Positions 1-7,291 of a stretch of DNA of 11,462 nucleotides are shown piece after piece. Each line of letters opens with the position of its first letter. Position 1 is the stretch's first letter. Position numbers and translations under genes: made by a program. Below the pieces are notes generated by a model. The model worked only from the letters and a program-made list of their open reading frames with translations. It was not told the DNA's origin and did no database searches. Location of the stretch: the NCBI GenBank assembly GCA_001643475.1, contig LXTK01000014.1:1-11462 (forward strand), written 5' to 3'. Origin of the DNA: Proteobacteria bacterium SPGG2. Lineage in GTDB: Bacteria; Pseudomonadota; Gammaproteobacteria; Acidiferrobacterales; SPGG2.

Positions 1-75
1 ATAGACCGCACTCAAACGCTGTAACAGCCACTCGCCGAGCCCGGTATGTGCGCTGCCGGTTGGCCGCAGTCTCAT
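1..75 (-). CDS. sdhD: Succinate dehydrogenase membrane anchor subunit SdhD, N-terminal fragment (cut by window edge)
   Basis: Only the first 25 codons are inside the window. They read from an ATG at 75..73 and include the stretch GLGEWLLQRLSAVY, which matches the conserved SdhD N-terminus (a G-L-x-x-W-L-x-Q-R-x-S-A-x-Y pattern ahead of the first membrane helix). SdhD is the second haem b/quinone-site anchor of complex II in the inner membrane. The ATG overlaps the sdhC stop codon as ATGA (75..72), so the two genes are probably translationally coupled, with a weak GGA about 4 nt upstream. The rest of the gene, and presumably sdhA and sdhB, lie to the left outside the window. The identity rests on a short fragment plus its position directly after sdhC. 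Confidence 0.85.
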   Translation of the reverse strand, partial: MRLRPTGSAHTGLGEWLLQRLSAVY

Positions 76-452
76 AGTATCCAGAAACCCAGAACGATTA
101 GCGTCACACCCGCAGCCAAAAAAGTGAGCCATGCCCCCACACGTGCCGTGTCTTTCTCTACGCCAATATTTATATCTAATAGCAAGTGTCGAATGCCGGA
201 AAAAAAATGTTGCGCAAAAAGCCAAACGGACACCAAGACAATGATCCGACCTGATACAGACGTAAGAAAACTTACAACTTTATGGAAACCAGCTAGACTC
301 TCCAGCGATAGCGCCAAGAGATAAATCGCGACCGGCAACAGCAAGACGAGGAGGACCCCAGTAATCCGGTGAGCAATGGATGCCACCCCACCGATGGGGA
401 GTCGTATTTTGAGTAGATTGAGGTAGACTGGTCGCTTCTTGACGGTTTCCAT
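72..452 (-). CDS. sdhC: Succinate dehydrogenase cytochrome b556 subunit SdhC
   Basis: This is the large membrane anchor of succinate dehydrogenase (complex II), which passes electrons from the SdhAB Fe-S chain to ubiquinone in the inner membrane. The protein is 126 aa, close to E. coli SdhC (129 aa). It opens with the family signature RPVYLNL, then PIGGVASIAHRITGV, where Ser25 and Arg29 correspond to the E. coli quinone-site Ser27 and Arg31. The haem-ligand region reads QHFFSGIRHLLLD, with His82 equivalent to E. coli haem ligand His84. Three hydrophobic helices lie near residues 22-48, 62-85 and 105-125. The reading frame stays open 27 codons further upstream, but that extension has no family resemblance, so the ATG at 452..450 is chosen. 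No good Shine-Dalgarno sequence precedes it. The stop overlaps sdhD (ATGA). Confidence 0.95.
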   Translation of the reverse strand: METVKKRPVYLNLLKIRLPIGGVASIAHRITGVLLVLLLPVAIYLLALSLESLAGFHKVVSFLTSVSGRIIVLVSVWLFAQHFFSGIRHLLLDINIGVEKDTARVGAWLTFLAAGVTLIVLGFWIL

Positions 453-483
453 GCCGTTATTATTTTCACGTGATGTCGAAATG

Positions 484-489
484 AGTATA
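484..489 (-). promoter_or_regulatory. Possible -10 box of the sdhC promoter
   Basis: On the minus strand the hexamer TATACT (5 of 6 to the sigma-70 -10 consensus) lies 31 nt before the sdhC ATG, which would give a leader of about 25 nt. At 17-bp spacing the -35 position (512..507) reads CTGCGT, a poor match, so if real the promoter is weak or activator-dependent. An 8-bp palindrome, TCACGTGA (466-473), falls between this box and the start codon. The whole divergent spacer (453-577) serves both sdhC and ygfZ; I found no convincing box for ygfZ beyond a TATTCT at 551-556 without a -35. This is inference from pattern only. Confidence 0.4.
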
Positions 490-566
490 CACGAACCCTG
501 TCCAGTACGCAGCCAGTTCCCGCCGCATACCAAATTCGCTACATTTTCGGTATTCTAACGACTGAC

Positions 567-570
567 AAGG
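567..570 (+). promoter_or_regulatory. Ribosome binding site that decides the ygfZ start
   Basis: AAGG lies 1 nt before an ATG at 572 but 7 nt before an in-frame GTG at 578. The spacing is unusable for the ATG and near ideal for the GTG, which is why the GTG is taken as the ygfZ start. Confidence 0.5.
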
Positions 571-577
571 TATGTTC

Positions 578-1633
578 GTGAACGTAGAGTGGAGAGCACA
601 TTTGTTAGACGGTGGCGCCGTTGTGCAAGGCGACAGAATCGAGAGTTTCGGCGATCCCCAGCAGGAGATACAGGCTACCGCTATCACTGATATCGTGGCA
701 GACCTCTCCAGCTTCTCCTTGATACGAGTCTACGGGGATGACGCAACCACTTTTCTACAGGGCCAGCTCACCAACGATATTCGGTTGGTCGACGAATCAC
801 ACAGCCAGCTGAGCGCCTACTGTAACCCCAAAGGGCGAATGCTGTCTGTCTTCCGTATCCTTATGCGGGACGAACACTATCTCCTGCAACTACCAGCACC
901 CCTACTCGATACCACCCTAACCCGTCTACGGATGTACGTGCTACGCGCCGACGTAAAGCTGGTCAGCGCGGATGAGGAGCTCCAGCGTATTGGCGTTGCT
1001 GGTCCGAAAGCGGCGGCTATCATCGATCGGCAACTCGGTATTGTTCCCGAAGACGATATGGCCTGCATTGCCGAGGGTGATTTGACCGTTCTGCGACTAC
1101 CGGGTATCCGGCCGCGTTTCGAGATCATCACAACGTTGGCGATCGCCAAGCGCCTGTGGGACGAGCTTGGGCAAGATTGTCGCCCAGTGGGCACGCCCGC
1201 TTGGGCGTGGCTCGACATCATGGCAGGTTTACCAAACGTTTATCGAGAGACTTCAGAGGCGTTTATACCGCAGATGGCGAATCTGGAGATCCTCGGCGGG
1301 GTAAGTTTTGGTAAAGGGTGTTATACCGGGCAAGAAATTGTCGCGCGCATGCAATATCTCGGTAAACTAAAGCAGCGCATGTATCGCGCACACGTGTTCA
1401 CGACTCAGCAGGTTCCGCGACCGGGTGATGCAATCCATACCCCCGGCCTACCCGGTCAGACGGTAGGTACGGTCGTCGACGCGCGGTGTTCACCAGAGAG
1501 CGGTTACGATATGCTCGCGGTGATCTATAAGAGTAGTATACAGGAAGGCTCGCTCTACCTGAGTGGTGATCAGGAGGCCAGACTTTCTATAGAAGATCTA
1601 CCCTACTCGCCTGACGACCTAGTACGTCAGTGA
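578..1633 (+). CDS. ygfZ: tRNA-modifying/Fe-S maintenance protein YgfZ (folate-binding, GcvT-like)
   Basis: YgfZ is a tetrahydrofolate-binding protein related to the glycine-cleavage T protein. In E. coli it supports Fe-S enzymes such as MiaB and succinate dehydrogenase and counters oxidative stress. The family signature KGCYTGQE is present at residues 246-253 (GTG numbering), with Cys248 matching the conserved E. coli Cys228; it is preceded by FIPQMANLEILGGVSFG. The N-terminal part carries FLQGQLTND (59-67), also typical. Length is 351 aa from the GTG at 578 or 353 aa from the ATG at 572. The GTG is preferred because AAGG sits 7 nt ahead of it and because it yields an M-N-V-E-W start, as I recall for related gammaproteobacterial proteins. 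The gene diverges from sdhC and overlaps the end of ftsB by 7 bp, convergently. Function is well supported; the start is less certain. Confidence 0.93.
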   Translation: MNVEWRAHLLDGGAVVQGDRIESFGDPQQEIQATAITDIVADLSSFSLIRVYGDDATTFLQGQLTNDIRLVDESHSQLSAYCNPKGRMLSVFRILMRDEHYLLQLPAPLLDTTLTRLRMYVLRADVKLVSADEELQRIGVAGPKAAAIIDRQLGIVPEDDMACIAEGDLTVLRLPGIRPRFEIITTLAIAKRLWDELGQDCRPVGTPAWAWLDIMAGLPNVYRETSEAFIPQMANLEILGGVSFGKGCYTGQEIVARMQYLGKLKQRMYRAHVFTTQQVPRPGDAIHTPGLPGQTVGTVVDARCSPESGYDMLAVIYKSSIQEGSLYLSGDQEARLSIEDLPYSPDDLVRQ

Positions 1634-1908
1634 GTTGGGCTCTCGACAACGTGGAAGAACGTCTCGTTTTCCTTCACCATGCCAAGCTCTGCGCGTGCCC
1701 GCTCTTCAATTCCATCCAAGCCGTGTTTGAGATCAACTACTTGAGCAATTAGCGCCTTGTTACGCTCAGCCAGCCGTGCGTTCTCGATCTCTTGGGCATC
1801 AATTTGGTCGTGCAGACGCCAAACTGTGGACAGGCTTCCATTGCCGAACCATAGCGGAGATTGGAGCGCCACAAACAGACTCAGCAAGGTGATTTGAATG
1901 AATCGCAT
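1627..1908 (-). CDS. ftsB: Cell division protein FtsB
   Basis: FtsB is a small bitopic inner-membrane protein that forms the FtsQLB complex and triggers septal peptidoglycan synthesis by FtsWI. The 93-aa product has a short cytoplasmic tip, one membrane helix (about residues 3-20, ending in the conserved LWFGNG), a periplasmic coiled coil (about 29-65, with LxxxNxxL-type spacing), and the family tail IEERARAELGMVKENETFF. E. coli FtsB is 103 aa and shares these blocks. The ATG at 1908..1906 lies 47 nt after the eno stop with no clear Shine-Dalgarno sequence, so it is probably the last gene of the dnaE-to-ftsB cluster. In Pseudomonas and E. coli, ispD follows ftsB; here ygfZ follows, convergent, with the stop codons sharing the 7 bp TCAGTGA. 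Confidence 0.93.
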   Translation of the reverse strand: MRFIQITLLSLFVALQSPLWFGNGSLSTVWRLHDQIDAQEIENARLAERNKALIAQVVDLKHGLDGIEERARAELGMVKENETFFHVVESPTH

Positions 1909-1955
1909 ACTTTTATTTTAGAAGAAGATCCTGTGCCCGTCGAATGCCATTAATG

Positions 1956-3239
1956 TCAGCGTAGCGCCGCGAATACCTGCCGACCTGGATATTGTGCCGC
2001 TGCACCCAACTCCTCCTCTATTCGCAGCAAACGATTGTATTTGGCAGTTCGATCAGAGCGCGATAGAGAGCCAGTTTTAATCTGCCCAGTCCCCGTCGCC
2101 ACTGCGATATCAGAGATAATCGTATCCTCTGTTTCGCCCGAACGGTGAGAAATCACCGCGGTATACCCAGCGTTTTTGGCCATCTCGATGGCAGCGAGGG
2201 TTTCAGTCAATGTGCCGATCTGATTGACCTTGATTAAGACGGAATTGGCAATACCCGCATCAATACCCTTTTGAAGGATTTGTGTGTTGGTGACAAACAA
2301 GTCGTCGCCCACAAGCTGTACTTTCTTTCCCAAGCTTTCTGTCAATAGCGCCCAACCATCCCAATCATGTTCGCTCATGCCGTCTTCAATACTGACGACA
2401 GCGTATTTGTCCACCCACTTTGCCAGTAAGTCGGCCATGTCCTTAGCGCTAAGACTCCAGCCTTCCGACGCCAGTTCGTAAATCTTGCCGTCAAAGAACT
2501 CCGAGCTCGCGCAATCTAGCGCAATCAATACGTCCTCACCAAACTTATAACCAGAACTCTCAATCGCTTCGACGATGATCTGTAGTGCGACTTCGTTTGA
2601 GGAAAGATCGGGCGCAAAACCGCCTTCGTCACCGACGGCTGTGCTTAAATGTCGTTCTATTAACAATGTCTTCAAGCAGTGAAATATCTCAGCCCCACAA
2701 CGCAACGCATCGGAGAAGTTCTCCATGCCTACCGGCACGATCATAAATTCCTGCAGATCCACGTTATTATTTGCATGCACGCCACCGTTTATGACATTCA
2801 TCATCGGCACTGGCATGCGAAAGTCATCTTTCTTAGCCAGATAGCGATACAATGGTTGATCAACGTGTCGCGCCGCCGCCCGCACCACTGCCAGCGATAC
2901 GCCAAGAATGGCGTTGGCACCCAATCTTTGTTTATTGTCAGTGCCATCCAGTTCTAACATGGCGCCATCGATCTTTGCTTGGTCCTGCGCATCCATGCCG
3001 ATCAATCTCGTACAGATTTCGTCGTTAACATGACTGACCGCCTTCAATACGCCTTTACCCCCGTATCGAGTTTGATCGCGATCGCGCAATTCCACGGCCT
3101 CACGTTCGCCAGTCGATGCACCGGATGGTACCGAGGCACGGCCAAAGGCGCCGGACTTGAGCTCAACATCGACCTCAACGGTGGGATTACCGCGGGAGTC
3201 CAAGATCTCACGTGCGTGTATGCCAATTATCTTTGACAT
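1956..3239 (-). CDS. eno: Enolase (phosphopyruvate hydratase)
   Basis: Enolase interconverts 2-phosphoglycerate and phosphoenolpyruvate in glycolysis and gluconeogenesis, in the cytosol. The product is 427 aa (E. coli 432). Visible functional residues are the SGAST loop (39-43), His155 and Glu164 in the NGGVHANNNVDLQEF block, catalytic acid Glu205 in VGDEGGFAP, Mg ligands Asp242, Glu285 (SIEDG) and Asp312 (GDDLF), catalytic base Lys337 (LIKVNQIG), the signature SHRSGETED with Arg366 and Ser367, and Lys388. All are intact, so it should be active. It begins 33 nt after kdsA, which consumes PEP, the product of enolase. No strong Shine-Dalgarno sequence sits at the usual distance; a GGGGA motif is about 16 nt upstream. 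In enterobacteria enolase also joins the RNA degradosome; nothing here tests that. Confidence 0.98.
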   Translation of the reverse strand: MSKIIGIHAREILDSRGNPTVEVDVELKSGAFGRASVPSGASTGEREAVELRDRDQTRYGGKGVLKAVSHVNDEICTRLIGMDAQDQAKIDGAMLELDGTDNKQRLGANAILGVSLAVVRAAARHVDQPLYRYLAKKDDFRMPVPMMNVINGGVHANNNVDLQEFMIVPVGMENFSDALRCGAEIFHCLKTLLIERHLSTAVGDEGGFAPDLSSNEVALQIIVEAIESSGYKFGEDVLIALDCASSEFFDGKIYELASEGWSLSAKDMADLLAKWVDKYAVVSIEDGMSEHDWDGWALLTESLGKKVQLVGDDLFVTNTQILQKGIDAGIANSVLIKVNQIGTLTETLAAIEMAKNAGYTAVISHRSGETEDTIISDIAVATGTGQIKTGSLSRSDRTAKYNRLLRIEEELGAAAQYPGRQVFAALR

Positions 3240-3272
3240 CGTAGCTTGATCGCCGTCCCCTGGCCCGATGGA

Positions 3273-4118
3273 TTATCCAGATCCGGCCTCTAATTCCAAC
3301 GCGCTGCTCGCCTTCACCGTCCTATCCAGTGCCATCAACGTTTCCAGTAGCTCACGCATCCTCGCTAATGGCCATTGGTTAGGTCCATCACTAGGGGCGC
3401 GGTCAGGATCGGGGTGGGTCTCCATAAACAACCCAGAAATACCTGCCGCCACTGCCGCGCGCGCAAGCACAGGTACGAACTCTCGCTGTCCGCCAGACGA
3501 TGTCCCTTGGCCGCCGGGCAGCTGTACGGAATGGGTGGCATCGAAAACCACAGGGCAACCCGTGTCTCGCATAATCACGACCGCCCTCATGTCCGACACC
3601 AGATTATTATAGCCAAAACTCGCGCCGCGCTCGCACACAAGCACACGATCCTGGGCGCCGGCTTCAATAGCCTTGGCTACCACATTTTTCATTTCCCAGG
3701 GTGCAAGGAACTGACCCTTTTTAATGTTCATCGGCTTTCCAGAAGCTGCTACTGCTCTAATAAACTCTGTCTGCCTACAAAGAAACGCCGGCGTTTGTAA
3801 AACATCAGCTACGCTGGCGACTAACTCTACTTCCCCCACATCATGAACATCAGTCAATACAGGAACACCGATCTCCTGCCGGACCGTTTCCAAGATCGCT
3901 AGACCCTGTTCCATACCCAGACCGCGAAATGACGTATGTGAACTCCGATTGGCCTTGTCGTAAGAAGACTTGTAGATGAACGGAATTTGGAGCTGATCGG
4001 AGATCTCTTTTAAGGTGCCCGCAGTGTCAAGCGCCAGTTGGCGCGATTCGATAACACACGGGCCTGCAATGAGAAACATCGGGCGATCAAGCCCGACCTC
4101 AAAGCCACATAACTTCAT
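3273..4118 (-). CDS. kdsA: 3-deoxy-8-phosphooctulonate synthase (KDO-8-P synthase), metal-dependent class
   Basis: KdsA condenses PEP with arabinose 5-phosphate to KDO 8-phosphate, the first committed step to the KDO of lipopolysaccharide inner core; it is cytosolic. The product is 281 aa (E. coli 284). Conserved blocks include YDKANRSS (53-60), LTDVHD (88-93), NIKKGQF (131-137), RGASFGYNN (164-172) and FDATHSVQ (192-199). The residue that is Asn26 in the metal-independent E. coli enzyme is Cys21 here (IAGPCVIES). With His196, Glu233 and Asp244 it reproduces the four metal ligands of the Aquifex type (Cys11, His185, Glu222, Asp233), so this is class II. The motif SDGPN (243-247) also replaces the class I CDGP. 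The frame is open 44 codons further upstream inside pyrG, but the family N-terminus starts at MKLCGFEVG, whose ATG overlaps the pyrG stop as ATGA (4118..4115). Confidence 0.97.
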   Translation of the reverse strand: MKLCGFEVGLDRPMFLIAGPCVIESRQLALDTAGTLKEISDQLQIPFIYKSSYDKANRSSHTSFRGLGMEQGLAILETVRQEIGVPVLTDVHDVGEVELVASVADVLQTPAFLCRQTEFIRAVAASGKPMNIKKGQFLAPWEMKNVVAKAIEAGAQDRVLVCERGASFGYNNLVSDMRAVVIMRDTGCPVVFDATHSVQLPGGQGTSSGGQREFVPVLARAAVAAGISGLFMETHPDPDRAPSDGPNQWPLARMRELLETLMALDRTVKASSALELEAGSG

Positions 4119-5767
4119 CGCGCCATAACTCGGTTTTCCGTTAACGCCGTCCGCCTTGCACGCGCTGCGGTAATGTACCCTTTGAACAGTGGATGGCCAT
4201 CGCGCGGGGTGGAGGTAAACTCTGGATGAAACTGAACACCGACGAACCACGGATGCTGAGGTATTTCGATTATTTCAACCAATAAGTCCTCCAAAGACGT
4301 GCCCGCAATCACAAGTCCTTTTTCCTGCAGGCGCTCTCGGTACTGATTGTTGAATTCGTAACGATGTCGATGACGTTCAACGATAACGTCCTCACCATAC
4401 ATAGTACGCACGCGCGAGCCAGGTGCCAGCTTGCAAGCTTGGCCACCAAGTCGCATGGTGCCACCTAGATCGCTGTCGGCGCTGCGAAGCTCTTTGCTAC
4501 CATCGGTGTTGATCCATTCTGTTACCAATGCAATGACTAGTGCTTTGGTGTTGGGATCAAACTCTGTACTCTGCGCAGACTCGATGCCAGCAACGTTGCG
4601 CGCGAATTCAATGACCGCAACCTGCATACCAAGACAGATTCCTAGATAAGGGATTTCATTGACACGCGCATACTCAACCGTATTGACCATTCCCTCGATA
4701 CCACGTCCGCCAAAGCCGCCCGGAACTAGAATCGCATCGACGTCTTCGAACGCTTTTGAATCAGGCCCGTGTATTTCCTCTGAATCGACGTAGCGAATAT
4801 TGACGCGAGTACGTGTGTGAATGCCTGCGTGCACCAACGCCTCCGACAAGGACTTGTAGGAATCCGCAAGATTCACATACTTGCCAACCATGGCAACTGT
4901 GACCTCGGCCTCCGGATGTTCCATTTTATCGACAACCCTTTGCCACTCAGATAAGTCAGCCGCAGGCGCGTCGATGCCCAACTTGTCCACGATAATGTCA
5001 TCAAGCCCTTGCGCGTGCAGCATTAAGGGGTTCTGGTAGATGCTATCTACGTCGACGGCTGAAATGACAGCCTTGGCCGGCACATTTGTAAATAACGCAA
5101 TCTTTTGTCTTTCAGCATCCGGTAGCGGGCGATCAGCTCGACACAGTAATACGTCCGGCTGAATACCGATAGAACGGAGCTCTTTCACCGAATGCTGCGT
5201 TGGCTTGGTTTTCATTTCGCCCGTGACTGCAATGAACGGTAACAACGTCAAATGAATATAGGCGACATCACAACGATCACGTTCAATCCCCATCTGCCGT
5301 ATTGCTTCCAAGAACGGTTGCGACTCAATATCGCCTACCGTTCCCCCGATCTCGACCAATGCCACGTCAGCGCCAACCGTACCCTGCACGATGCAGTGTT
5401 TGATCTCGTCGGTAATATGGGGAATCACTTGTACGGTGGCGCCAAGATAGTCGCCACGGCGTTCCTTCTGAATGACACTTTCATAGATACGGCCGGTCGT
5501 ATAATTATTGCGTTGGGTCATGGTGGTGCGTACGAAACGCTCATAATGACCTAGATCCAGATCGGTTTCGGCGCCATCGTTAGTGACAAACACCTCACCG
5601 TGTTGGAATGGGCTCATAGTGCCCGGGTCGACGTTGATATAGGGATCTAGCTTAAGCAGCGTGACCTTAAGGCCACGGGCTTCAAGGAGGGCGCCCAAGG
5701 AGGCAGACGCGATTCCCTTCCCAAGGGAGGAAACCACACCACCAGTCACGAATACGAACTTCGTCAT
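4115..5767 (-). CDS. pyrG: CTP synthase (glutamine-hydrolysing)
   Basis: CTP synthase aminates UTP to CTP using ATP and ammonia from glutamine, the last step of pyrimidine nucleotide synthesis. The product is 550 aa (E. coli 545). The N-terminal synthase domain (about 1-267) has the ATP loop SSLGKG (13-18, Lys17), LDPYINVDPGTMSP (40-53), Mg ligands Asp71 and Glu139, and GEMKTKPTQHSV (183-194) for UTP. The C-terminal class I glutamine amidotransferase domain (about 290-535) has the oxyanion strand GGFGGRG (350-356), nucleophile Cys378 in LGICLGMQ, and the His514/Glu516 pair in FHPEF. All catalytic residues are intact. The start at 5767..5765 follows only a G-run (GGGGG) 3 nt away, a poor ribosome site. 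It is translationally coupled to kdsA downstream; CTP is also what KdsB later uses to activate KDO. Confidence 0.98.
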   Translation of the reverse strand: MTKFVFVTGGVVSSLGKGIASASLGALLEARGLKVTLLKLDPYINVDPGTMSPFQHGEVFVTNDGAETDLDLGHYERFVRTTMTQRNNYTTGRIYESVIQKERRGDYLGATVQVIPHITDEIKHCIVQGTVGADVALVEIGGTVGDIESQPFLEAIRQMGIERDRCDVAYIHLTLLPFIAVTGEMKTKPTQHSVKELRSIGIQPDVLLCRADRPLPDAERQKIALFTNVPAKAVISAVDVDSIYQNPLMLHAQGLDDIIVDKLGIDAPAADLSEWQRVVDKMEHPEAEVTVAMVGKYVNLADSYKSLSEALVHAGIHTRTRVNIRYVDSEEIHGPDSKAFEDVDAILVPGGFGGRGIEGMVNTVEYARVNEIPYLGICLGMQVAVIEFARNVAGIESAQSTEFDPNTKALVIALVTEWINTDGSKELRSADSDLGGTMRLGGQACKLAPGSRVRTMYGEDVIVERHRHRYEFNNQYRERLQEKGLVIAGTSLEDLLVEIIEIPQHPWFVGVQFHPEFTSTPRDGHPLFKGYITAARARRTALTENRVMAR

Positions 5768-5899
5768 TAGCCCCCGTCTAGTAAGGTGTCACGCCTAAAA
5801 CTGCGACGCATTGCGCAAATCGGCAGCGGGTTAGAGCGTGTTGAGTAGGATTTCGACACCAAACCTGAACGGGGAAACAAAGTACCAGATGCGCGGCAT
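5768..5899 (-). other. 132-bp spacer between tilS and pyrG; possible pyrG promoter region
   Basis: This is the only sizeable gap in the minus-strand cluster; the other junctions overlap or are under 50 bp. It holds no open frame of note, no GC-rich stem followed by a T-run downstream of tilS, and no clear -35/-10 pair on the minus strand. It contains an 8-bp palindrome TTGCGCAA at 5811-5818, about 44 nt before pyrG. By its size and position it could carry a promoter for pyrG-kdsA-eno-ftsB, but the sequence does not show a recognisable one. Confidence 0.3.
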
Positions 5900-7291
5900 T
5901 TACACAACCGGATCAACCTCAGGGCCTATTTTGACCCTACCCAACGCCACTTGTAGGCCCGGCTCATCATACCGGGCCGCGTAGGGCGCGCATACCCAGC
6001 GATCGGCGACGGCCGCCAAATCATCATCGACAAAGATCAGCGGCAAACGCCGACGCTGCCAAGGGGGAACCCCCGCCTCCTGCAATAGCTTCTTAAGCTT
6101 ATGGTGGTGCGAGCGTCCGGGCAAACGACAAGTCTCACCACCTCGTCGCAATCGTACCGTAATCGCACCCTTGCCGATTCTTTCACGGGAAAGACCGTTG
6201 CCTATCGACTCCACGCACGTTAGTACATATCCAGTGCCCGGGACCTCGATCGGTTGGCGCAGGTTCCATGTCACTTTTAAGCCAGGATCCGGATCTGTCA
6301 GGCGTCTCATCGCGAACAATTGATTCCGATAACGCCGCACCTCGGCCCCCGGCCAGGCCACAGCCGCATGCCGCGATCGTGTCGACTTAACGACAACATC
6401 GTCGATTTGATTCATGTGCAGGGTTGAAGGCGGTGGTAGATTGAGCTGCCGAATCCAATAGCGCAGCACGTTGCGTCGGCGCTCCGGTGATAAGTTTAAC
6501 AACACCGGCACCAACAGCACAGCATCGACCTCGCAACCGCCCTGAGCTACGATCGAAGACTCCATGTCTTCAAGCGCGATCGCGTCCAACAGTGCCACTG
6601 CCTCACCCGCATGGCGCCCGCCACGCACAAGGGTATGCTTCGCCTGCGGCCAATGCTGTTCAAGCATCGGTACCACCCGATGACGAATGAAGTTGCGCGA
6701 ACGATGCACATCACGATTGCTGGCATCCTCAACCCAACGCAAACTGTTGCGCTTGGCGTATGCTTCTAATTCGCTTCGTTCGAACTCTAATAAGGGCCGC
6801 ATCAACTTGCCGGCAGAAAATCGGCAAATTATCGGCATCGCTGCCAACCCGCGTACCCCACTGCCTCGCAGCAGTTGAAGTAGTATCGTCTCCGCCTGAT
6901 CGTCTAGATGATGCGCCGTCATTAGCACACCACCATGACCAACATGCTTCGCAAGCCATGCGTACCGTAGACGTCGGGCGGCGGCCTCTAGGCCCTTGTG
7001 ATCTCGGTCTTCAACTTGAATTTGGCCGACCACGCACGATACATCTAAATCGCGGCACACGCGCAGGCAATGCTTAGCCCACTCGTCTGATTCGGCCTGT
7101 AGCCGGTGATTCACATGCAGCGCGCTAATCTTCCAGCCTGTTGTAGTTCGCAACTGGCATAGGGCATGTAACAGGGTATGGGAATCAATACCACCACTAT
7201 AGGCGACCTTTAATGTAGCAACTTCGCCTAAACGCTCACTGAGGATTCGCCCGAGCGCATCAACAGAGAATCCAGATTCAGTTTTCTTCAA
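5900..7291 (-). CDS. tilS: tRNA(Ile)-lysidine synthetase TilS
   Basis: TilS attaches lysine to C34 of the CAU-anticodon tRNA-Ile with ATP, so that the tRNA reads AUA and is charged with Ile rather than Met; it is normally essential. The product is 463 aa (E. coli 432). The N-terminal PP-loop ATPase domain has SGGIDS (32-37), HVNHRL (59-64), the HHLDDQAET block (127-135) and NFIRHRVVP (200-208). A linker region (about 230-335) is followed by the C-terminal tRNA-binding domain (about 377-440), with RRGGETCRLPGRS and LKKLLQEAGVPPWQRRRLP. The start is a TTG at 7291..7289: the next upstream in-frame stop is six codons away with no ATG or GTG between, and none occurs before the PP-loop, so TTG is the only usable standard start. 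It overlaps the end of accA by 14 bp, with GGA 4 nt before the TTG. Confidence 0.96.
   Translation of the reverse strand: MKKTESGFSVDALGRILSERLGEVATLKVAYSGGIDSHTLLHALCQLRTTTGWKISALHVNHRLQAESDEWAKHCLRVCRDLDVSCVVGQIQVEDRDHKGLEAAARRLRYAWLAKHVGHGGVLMTAHHLDDQAETILLQLLRGSGVRGLAAMPIICRFSAGKLMRPLLEFERSELEAYAKRNSLRWVEDASNRDVHRSRNFIRHRVVPMLEQHWPQAKHTLVRGGRHAGEAVALLDAIALEDMESSIVAQGGCEVDAVLLVPVLLNLSPERRRNVLRYWIRQLNLPPPSTLHMNQIDDVVVKSTRSRHAAVAWPGAEVRRYRNQLFAMRRLTDPDPGLKVTWNLRQPIEVPGTGYVLTCVESIGNGLSRERIGKGAITVRLRRGGETCRLPGRSHHHKLKKLLQEAGVPPWQRRRLPLIFVDDDLAAVADRWVCAPYAARYDEPGLQVALGRVKIGPEVDPVV

Noticed and set aside
453..533. A 27-codon N-terminal extension of sdhC
   Set aside because: It would run across the likely promoter, lacks family resemblance, and the 126-aa form fits the SdhC length.
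1580..1599. Imperfect palindrome with a perfect 10-bp core TTCTATAGAA near the end of ygfZ, possible bidirectional terminator
   Set aside because: It lies inside codons, is AT-rich, and has no T-run on either side; coding constraint and chance explain it.
1650..1672. ACGT...ACGT stem followed by TTTT just after the ygfZ stop
   Set aside because: Only four base pairs with mismatches beyond, within ftsB coding sequence; too weak for an intrinsic terminator.
4119..4250. A 44-codon upstream extension of the kdsA frame into pyrG
   Set aside because: The extension overlaps conserved pyrG sequence (FHPEF region) and lacks KdsA similarity; MKLCGFEVG at the ATGA junction is the normal family start.
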